Below are positions 58,421 to 64,000 of a stretch of DNA of 64,000 bases, one piece after another (the stretch's first letter is position 1; every line of letters begins with the position of its first letter). Origin of the DNA: Methanosarcinales archaeon Met12. GTDB taxonomy: Archaea > Halobacteriota > UBA148 > JAJOKI01. The translations under genes and the position numbers were made by a program. Under the pieces are notes generated by a model. The model saw nothing but the letters and a program-made list of their open reading frames with translations, was not told the origin of the DNA and did not search any database. The stretch lies in contig CP017966.2 of assembly GCA_002813105.2 (NCBI GenBank), forward strand, positions 496,001-560,000. The letters run 5' to 3'.

Positions 58421-58650
58421 TAAAGACGCACATCCCCTAATTTCTGTTTTCTTGTCTCCGTCATCGCTTCTTCAATGCTATTTGCCAGCTCCTCATCTGG
58501 CTTAAGTGATCTGATATACCTTAGAAGATCCTTCTTTCCCGTCAGTTTGAGTATGGTGTTGGTAAAACTCTCATCTCTCTCTTTTTCACTTACCAGTCGA
58601 TTGTATGCCTCTTCTGTTATAGAAATCGTTTTGGTCGCCATGTTCATCAC
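58420..58650 (-). CDS. vapB: VapB antitoxin (DUF217 type)
   Basis: This 76-residue antitoxin begins TKTISITEEAYNRLVSEKER (about 6-25), the archaeal VapB pattern with a ribbon-helix-helix start. A middle segment SFTNTILKLTGKKDL follows and the toxin-binding tail ends QKLGDVRL. It overlaps vapC by one base and would be translated first. The ATG is preceded by an AT-rich promoter-like region with TATACACATAC (about 58670-58660). Confidence 0.88.
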   Translation of the reverse strand: MMNMATKTISITEEAYNRLVSEKERDESFTNTILKLTGKKDLLRYIRSLKPDEELANSIEEAMTETRKQKLGDVRL

Positions 58651-58719
58651 ACTGTGTATGTGTATGTATGTGTATATAAGATTTTTGTCTTATACCTTTT
58701 CCGCCATACTGCCATTCAT

Positions 58720-58990
58720 TCAACGTTCTCTTGGGAGATATTTTTCAATAGTCTTAAAGATTTCATCTTTTCGTTTTGGATTAAGAGAGACTTCTAAGCC
58801 ATATGATGTCGGCTTTGAAAGCAATAATCCAGATTTAATCAAATCATGCCCCACTTCTTTTGCCTCTCCCCTCAAATGTTCTGGGTATTCCTGTAGATAG
58901 TTTATCAAAACTTGTATGAGCTTTGCCCCATTTACCACGCCTTTTCAATTTCTTTAATATAGTTGCCTTCAACAGTGACTTAGTGTCCAT
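58720..58990 (-). pseudogene. Small archaeal protein gene broken by a one-base insertion
   Basis: Leftward from ATG 58990 one frame reads MDTKSLLKATILKKLKRRGK then WGKAHTSFDKLSTGIP, after which it goes out of frame. The other frame continues EHLRGEAKEVGHDLIKSGLL then LSKPTSYGLEVSLNPKRKDE and ends at 58720. Joined, they give a protein of about 89 residues with a continuous helix-strand pattern. The shift falls at about 58881-58884, where one extra base would explain it. The lone frame at 58720-58938 (72 codons) starts out of phase with the natural N-terminus. Function is unknown. Confidence 0.6.
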
Positions 58991-59045
58991 ATTTTTATAC
59001 ATTGATAATAAGTTATATAAACATACTCTTCCTTATTGAGTATGC

Positions 59046-59390
59046 ATGGAAGATAAAACATTATTCTTAGAATTTTTCGGAACTGAAACCCCGATATTGA
59101 AGGTCATAGACTTCTTGATGGACAATGAGGCATTCGATCACTCGAAAACAGACATAACGAAGGGTGCAGGCATTAGCAGAGCGACTCTTTTCAACATATG
59201 GGGCATCCTAAAGGGAAACCACATCGTGACCAAGACCAGAGAGATTGGAAGGGCCGAGATGTATAAATTGAACACGTCAAATCCAATCATAAAGAAGCTG
59301 ATGGATTTGGATGATGCAATATCCAACTACTATGCAGAGCAATCACTCATGAGTAAAAGGATCATGCCAATAAAAGTACAGCAGATATAA
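59046..59390 (+). CDS. Winged-helix transcriptional regulator-like protein
   Basis: This 114-residue protein has a winged helix from about 12 to 80: TPILKVIDFLMDNEAFDHSK (about 15-34), then the recognition part DITKGAGISRATLFNIWGIL and a wing around VTKTREIGRAEMYKL. The C-terminal tail (about 82-114) is helical and may dimerise. It is close to small archaeal HTH proteins that sit with toxin genes. An AT-rich promoter (TTATACATTGATAATAAGTT) lies upstream. It faces the end of aglB. Confidence 0.75.
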   Translation: MEDKTLFLEFFGTETPILKVIDFLMDNEAFDHSKTDITKGAGISRATLFNIWGILKGNHIVTKTREIGRAEMYKLNTSNPIIKKLMDLDDAISNYYAEQSLMSKRIMPIKVQQI

Positions 59391-59451
59391 TCATAACTGT
59401 TACATTTGCTTACGAGGATTCCCATTTTGCCATAGAATAGGAGACATTGCG

Positions 59452-62055
59452 TTAAGGAACATATTCAAATATCTTCACCTGTCTGATCTCTCTGCCTTCT
59501 ATCATGCCAACCATCGTGGGCGATTCATAAACAAGTCGATAATGCTCAAGCCCCTCCAACGGCACAGGACTGATGAACGGAGATGCCCCAACTATCCTAT
59601 AGTTCGGAAGGTCTTGTGCAGCTATAAATTCTCTTGCCGCAGTATATGTGGGGAACAACTGGCTTGATGTAACCACTCTAAATGTCACCCTTCCATCTGT
59701 CCTCTCCTCGTATGAGATAACCCAAGTTGAATTATCAGGAATAACTTCCTCTCCTCTGAAAATATGTAATCTCGTTACCATTGAACGATAGAAATCAGGG
59801 TAGTATAAGAATGGATCGCCTGGCTTTACTGGTCGCAGCACCACACCTTCCGGGGTAATCTCCTCGATAAAATACTCTCCAAAGAATCGCGATGTGTCTC
59901 CTTCTGCAAACGTAGCCATCGCCCAGAACTTACCGGTCGCCATCGAGATATCTGTGATCACGTATCTTGTGCCAAGTTCATCAAGTATCCAATTAGCAGT
60001 GGACTCGTTCGTGGCGGTGAAGAACGTGGATGCACCTGGAATGATAGTCCCATTCGGTCCAGGACCGCCTATGCCTGCCTGAAATGGATTTGCATTCGGG
60101 ATGCGGCGGGCATAATATGTGATGATGTGCCCATAGTCCCACCAGCTCATCACGCTGTATGCTCCTTCAGGATATGAAAATCGCTCTCCAGGCAGCGGCG
60201 CCTCATAGATGCCATAGTAATCAACGCCAGGGTCAGGCGTATTATATCTCATCCACACCAGGGCAGAGTACCAGTCCCAGTCCACCCCAGGGCCATGTCT
60301 TGCTGCCTGCACGGTAATACCAAGATTCGGATATATCAAGAGCAACGCGACCAATACCACGACGAGCACATGACCGAGCTTGACATATCTCGAGATGAAT
60401 CTGCTCAGGTCGCTCGAATCACTTACTCTTTTCTTAAAGTTCTCATATAGTGCACCCAATCCGCCAAATTCCAGGAGTTTTATGCCAAAGTATCCAGAGA
60501 GAATCGCGAGGTTCACCGCTAAGTAGTATCCGAATCGGTTCTGGGAGAACGTGGCAAGAAGCGTGGCTATACTCCATACAAGGAGAAGGGTTTCTGGTGC
60601 TCTCCACTCCCTCATGACTCTATAGCCGAGCATCACCATGGCGATGAGTCCGATGTATAGGGTAGTCGTGAAATTGAACCATGCAAGCATAAGTGTAAAC
60701 TCCCCGCCCCTGAAAAACATCGGCTGAACCTCTGCTATGGTCAGCGCACCGCCCACTGGCATGAATATTCCAAATGCCCCGAACAGCGAGCCGAACAGAG
60801 CAGGGCTGAACAAGTACATGCTTCCCAGGCCCACGGTGCCGATTCCCATCAACACAAAGGGATAATGGCTTCGACTGATGTTTTGGCGCTCCATTATCCT
60901 TGGGACGATACTCAGCACTAAAAACACCAGGATTCCCAGAATAAACGACAATATGTGCATCCTACCGTATTGGCCAACGCCCTCCAGAATGATATGTGCA
61001 GCCATCACTGGCGGAAACACGAACGTGGTCATGCCAACAATGCAGAGTCCATCGGATGATATGTTTTTCATATGATTGGCAGCGAATTGAGCCACGGCAT
61101 ATACGACGATGATAAACGCGAACATCGGAGCCCCTGGCCAGGATAACAGGAAAAAACCCAGCATAAGTCCAGCCAGTGCAGAATACATCAGTGGAGTTTT
61201 CAAGACATTCCAGTCTCTATTCAACACATGCTCAAATCTCAATTCCTCTGCCCTTTTGATGGCCATTATGAAGAAAAGAATCGTTGTGGTGCCGAAAAGT
61301 ATTTCGAGAACGTGATGGTCTGCGAACCCCAATATCGTTCGTGATAGGAATTGACCAGGCATGACTGCCAATATAAGTGCCGACAACAAACCAATTCGCC
61401 TGTCGTCAAATATCTCTTTGGCAACGAAATACGTCGCGAGAACGACCAGCGTTCCGCCAACTGCTGGAAGGAAGGCGCCCACAAGTTCTATCGTGCGTCT
61501 GGTCGGTATCCCTCCGCCCCCTATAATTGCCTCAACGACAAATGCAATGATTGCAACTATCCAGGTGAACAACGGCCCAAAGTGGAGGGGGGCGCCATAG
61601 GGAAAGTGCGTGAAAGGGTCAAAGAAGATTCTGTGCGGAAAGTTATGAACAGTGTTTTCCACAAGGCGCATATGATATACTGCATCGTCAGCAGCTACTC
61701 GTATCAGGTCGCCGACGAATATGCTGTCCCATGGTAAGACTACCCTGATGTAGAATGCGAGCGCAACTATGGCGACCAGCAGCACATTGTAAATCGATAT
61801 GCGACTCAAAACAGTTGGTTGCTCTGTTTTCTCGATTTTTTCCTCGTATTCTGCCTTCAATCGCTCATATATCGCCTCGGTAATTTTGCCCTGCTTATAT
61901 TCTCTTTCCAAGTTTTCTATCGATGAGCGGAGCCTAGCAATGGGGGTAGTTCTAAAAAGATTGCCACTCTGGCTGGCTTCTTTGCCCGATAATTTCAGTT
62001 CCGGTTGCTTTGGCTTATGTCGCGCCTTGAACTTCTTTTTTCTTTTCCTGCCCAT
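59452..62055 (-). CDS. aglB: Oligosaccharyltransferase AglB (STT3 family)
   Basis: AglB transfers the lipid-linked glycan to Asn of extracytoplasmic proteins. The 867 residues have a basic N-terminus, about twelve or thirteen membrane helices up to about residue 555, and a soluble C-terminal domain. The first loop has the catalytic acidic residue in WDSIFVGDLIRVAADDAVYH. The peptide-binding motif WWDYGH appears in VMSWWDYGHIITY (about 630). Unusual is a N-terminal extension of about 85 residues rich in Lys and Glu before the first helix. AglJ and a GT4 glycosyltransferase nearby suggest a dispersed glycosylation cluster that would act on the pilin and PstS domains, which are Asn-rich. Confidence 0.94.
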   Translation of the reverse strand: MGRKRKKKFKARHKPKQPELKLSGKEASQSGNLFRTTPIARLRSSIENLEREYKQGKITEAIYERLKAEYEEKIEKTEQPTVLSRISIYNVLLVAIVALAFYIRVVLPWDSIFVGDLIRVAADDAVYHMRLVENTVHNFPHRIFFDPFTHFPYGAPLHFGPLFTWIVAIIAFVVEAIIGGGGIPTRRTIELVGAFLPAVGGTLVVLATYFVAKEIFDDRRIGLLSALILAVMPGQFLSRTILGFADHHVLEILFGTTTILFFIMAIKRAEELRFEHVLNRDWNVLKTPLMYSALAGLMLGFFLLSWPGAPMFAFIIVVYAVAQFAANHMKNISSDGLCIVGMTTFVFPPVMAAHIILEGVGQYGRMHILSFILGILVFLVLSIVPRIMERQNISRSHYPFVLMGIGTVGLGSMYLFSPALFGSLFGAFGIFMPVGGALTIAEVQPMFFRGGEFTLMLAWFNFTTTLYIGLIAMVMLGYRVMREWRAPETLLLVWSIATLLATFSQNRFGYYLAVNLAILSGYFGIKLLEFGGLGALYENFKKRVSDSSDLSRFISRYVKLGHVLVVVLVALLLIYPNLGITVQAARHGPGVDWDWYSALVWMRYNTPDPGVDYYGIYEAPLPGERFSYPEGAYSVMSWWDYGHIITYYARRIPNANPFQAGIGGPGPNGTIIPGASTFFTATNESTANWILDELGTRYVITDISMATGKFWAMATFAEGDTSRFFGEYFIEEITPEGVVLRPVKPGDPFLYYPDFYRSMVTRLHIFRGEEVIPDNSTWVISYEERTDGRVTFRVVTSSQLFPTYTAAREFIAAQDLPNYRIVGASPFISPVPLEGLEHYRLVYESPTMVGMIEGREIRQVKIFEYVP

Positions 62056-62067
62056 ATCATATCCTTA

Positions 62068-62265
62068 TCATACAGATTTGATAATTGTCATTATGATCAA
62101 CCACATCACCAGGAATATTAAGTACAATGGTATTATAAGTATCAATGTTGCCAAGTTCTGCCAGAATGTAGTTGGGCCCAGCCATAGTAATATATAGATG
62201 GTTGGAACTAAGGGGACTCCCACTATAAGAACGAAACCTGCTACAGATCTTAAAAAGCCCATCAT
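62068..62265 (-). CDS. Small membrane protein upstream of aglB
   Basis: This 65-residue protein has two membrane helices (VAGFVLIVGVPLVPTIYILL, about 8-27, and LATLILIIPLYLIFLVMWLI, about 38-57). It starts 12 nt before aglB on the same strand. I do not recognise a family. It may be a small accessory of the membrane glycosylation machinery, by position only. Confidence 0.6.
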   Translation of the reverse strand: MMGFLRSVAGFVLIVGVPLVPTIYILLWLGPTTFWQNLATLILIIPLYLIFLVMWLIIMTIIKSV

Positions 62266-62334
62266 CTTCTTTTTATATCCTTTAATCTATTAAAGGCTTG
62301 TTGCTAAATGATATCACCAACTGTTTTGAAGATG

Positions 62335-63492
62335 CTATTTGTTGCCGATTCTGTTTATTACATCGCAGTACTTAGATGCAACCGTATCCCAGCCGAGGTC
62401 TGCTAAATTACATTTGACCTCTATTGGGCGTTCATAACATTTAATGAGTGCCCTTGCAATCGCATCTGCATCCCCGGGTGGGATGAAGAGAGTCCCCTCG
62501 TATTTGGACATGGACTCCTCCAGTCCGCCAACATTGGAAACGATGATGGGTTTTTTGTAGCACATTGCTATGTGGGCTGCGCCGCTCTGTGACGCCCTTG
62601 TGTATGGAAAGACGATTACGTCGGCGGCTGAAAAATATAGCGGAATATCTTTATCGGAAACATATTTTGGCATCAATGTTATCTGGTCCCTGCGTTTTGA
62701 TGCCGCAACTCGCTCAACCACTTCATCTCCACCTTCCCAGAGCTCTCCGACGATGAGCAGTCTTGCATTCTTCGCTACTTCTTCTGGCAATCGTTCGAAT
62801 GCGTCAATGAGATATGGAATTCCTTTATATCTCCTGATCAACCCAAAACTCAAAATGACGAACTTTTCCTTAATTTTCAGCGCAGACCTGGCTTTTTTCC
62901 TGTCGATTTGTTTGTAATGGTCGTAGAGCCCGAGTGGAATGGTGTGTATTTTTTCTTCATCGAGGCGATATTTCGATGCGATCAATTCCTTATCAAAGTT
63001 GGAGTGTGTGACGTATGCATCTGCCTTATGGGTCAATAGGCGGCCAGCTATACGTGAATATAACCTGATCGGCAAGATTGCCTCCTCTAACGGATCGACA
63101 ACCTCGTGAAACTCGATGATGAGTTTTGATTTCAGAGATAGAATATTTAACATCTTCAAGACAAGGTGCATGTGTGCCACAGAAGACGTCCACCATTGTA
63201 GTATAATCACATCAGGATTCTGCTTTTTGATAAAGTGAAATGCCCTAATCCAGCTCAATGGCGAATTGTAATCCATGCCATCATAAACCGTGACGTTAGG
63301 CAAGAATTCAAGGTCTGATATCTTTTTTCCAACGTGCTCTCGCCCCGGAAACAAAAATTGGGGCAATAATTTTCTTAAACAGACCACTGACACGTTATTT
63401 GATGTTGATAGTGCATTAGCGAGGCGGATTGTATAATAGCTCAACCCGCTGAGGAACTGCTTAGATGGACCAACGATGCATATGTTTCTCAT
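62335..63492 (-). CDS. Glycosyltransferase family 4
   Basis: This 385-residue GT-B fold retaining glycosyltransferase has an acceptor-side N-terminal domain (ICIVGPSKQFLSGLSYYTIR, about 4-23) and HSNFDKELIASKYRLDEEKI. The donor domain has ILSFGLIRRYKGIPYLIDAF (about 214-233) and the E-x7-E-type end EGTLFIPPGDADAIARAL. It lies upstream of aglB on the same strand, 69 nt from the small membrane-protein gene. It probably adds a sugar to the dolichol-linked or surface glycan. Substrate cannot be read from the sequence. Confidence 0.88.
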   Translation of the reverse strand: MRNICIVGPSKQFLSGLSYYTIRLANALSTSNNVSVVCLRKLLPQFLFPGREHVGKKISDLEFLPNVTVYDGMDYNSPLSWIRAFHFIKKQNPDVIILQWWTSSVAHMHLVLKMLNILSLKSKLIIEFHEVVDPLEEAILPIRLYSRIAGRLLTHKADAYVTHSNFDKELIASKYRLDEEKIHTIPLGLYDHYKQIDRKKARSALKIKEKFVILSFGLIRRYKGIPYLIDAFERLPEEVAKNARLLIVGELWEGGDEVVERVAASKRRDQITLMPKYVSDKDIPLYFSAADVIVFPYTRASQSGAAHIAMCYKKPIIVSNVGGLEESMSKYEGTLFIPPGDADAIARALIKCYERPIEVKCNLADLGWDTVASKYCDVINRIGNK

Positions 63493-63570
63493 CGTAACTT
63501 TAACACTAATGAAGCGGTGAGGATTTATAAGTAGCTCTTAGGAGTTAGTCGATTAAAAATAAACATAATA

Positions 63571-63988
63571 TCACTCAGAATTTAATAATAGTTCTTTTAT
63601 CGTTTTTTCGAACTCCTTTAATGCTCCCAAGTCGTTTTGGAGTACATTGTATATCTCATCAAGGTCTAATCTCCAGTAGATATGGACCAGCACGTTTCTG
63701 AGACCTGCCAGGTCGGACACGGACTCACATAGTTGGCGGGTAAGATGTCTGACTCGCGGAGTATTTCAAAAGTTAAGTCGCCGGCTTTCTCAATTTTTTC
63801 TTGACTATCAAGTGATTAGCTATATCGATGATGGACTGGATCGATACCAGCATGGCATGGAGCACCCCGTCCCTCTTGTCCCCGTCCCATTTCAAATCAC
63901 CAAGGCTTATCGACCTGTACCTGCCCCAATCTTTTAAAGTAGCATCAAGCTCCCTGAGGTGCCACATTGCTCCTTTTCTACCCAGCAT
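63571..63988 (-). pseudogene. HepT-like (DUF86) toxin gene with two frameshifts
   Basis: Leftward, the first frame (63988-63773) reads from MLGRKG through TLKDWGRYRSISLGDLKWDG and SIQSIIDIANHLIVKKKLRK to PAT and a stop. A second frame continues DLTFEILRESDILPANYV. A third carries on RHLTRQLCESVSDLAGLRNV and LVHIYWRLDLDEIYNVLQND to a stop at 63571. Joined, they form a HepT HEPN RNase with the R-x4-6-H motif RNVLVH-x-Y. Two one-base changes near 63770 and 63735 break the gene. Its MNT partner would lie past the right edge. Confidence 0.7.
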
Positions 63989-64000
63989 TACCTACGCCTC

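Overview
The window is archaeal chromosome. Direct signs are both subunits of DNA polymerase D, an Orc1/Cdc6 initiator beside origin-recognition-box repeats, a Hef helicase-nuclease, CDP-archaeol synthase, AglB and AglJ for N-glycosylation, an Sm-like protein, class III (type IV pilin) signal segments, intron-containing tRNAs and TATA-box promoters. CofE (coenzyme F420), a complete hydrogenase maturation set (HypF, HypCDABE), and folate-type one-carbon enzymes (SHMT, FolD, PurN, AICAR transformylase) beside an archaeal dihydropteroate synthase point to the methanogen/ANME side of the Euryarchaeota. I infer a methanogen-, ANME- or Syntrophoarchaeum-related lineage, but nothing here fixes the genus.

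Layout. 0-5.4 kb: engB (cut by the window edge), secG, a universal stress/CBS pair, glyS, a pilin-like protein and small unknowns. 5.4-14.3 kb: a structured repeat array and leader, a phosphate-binding protein carrying a pilin-type N-terminus, pstC and pstA without pstB, then a pilus-type secretion ATPase and two TadC/GspF membrane proteins, one fused to Ig-like domains. This looks like a phosphate version of the Sulfolobus 'bindosome' and is the best candidate for an undescribed system. A convergent KaiC-like ATPase with a damaged P-loop follows.

14.4-26.7 kb is the replication and repair block: hef, transposon debris, a candidate oriC, cdc6, signal peptidase, DP1, an MNT/HEPN pair with a frameshifted HEPN gene, and DP2. 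26.7-33.7 kb holds a NYN nuclease, hypF, hypCDABE and a truncated hydrogenase maturation protease. 33.7-40.5 kb runs mostly leftward: Obg/DRG GTPase, unknowns, Sm-like protein, tRNA-Gln with a 227-nt intron, cofE, folP, purH (AICAR transformylase only) and thiC.

40.6-46.8 kb is an accessory island of toxin-antitoxin modules, three decaying methyltransferase tails (two of them direct repeats around hicA/hicB), a Dam-type methylase with a convergent overlapping partner, and an acylphosphatase-like protein. 46.8-53 kb returns to biosynthesis: glyA-folD-purN leftward, carS, pyrE-purD-argF rightward, and a tRNA-Arg with an intron in the anticodon stem. 53-64 kb holds a KaiC-family ATPase, a PIN-ATPase-KH protein, hisI-aglJ, aglB, a GT4 glycosyltransferase, and more toxin-antitoxin genes, several of them broken (an antitoxin near 56.5 kb and a HepT at the right edge).
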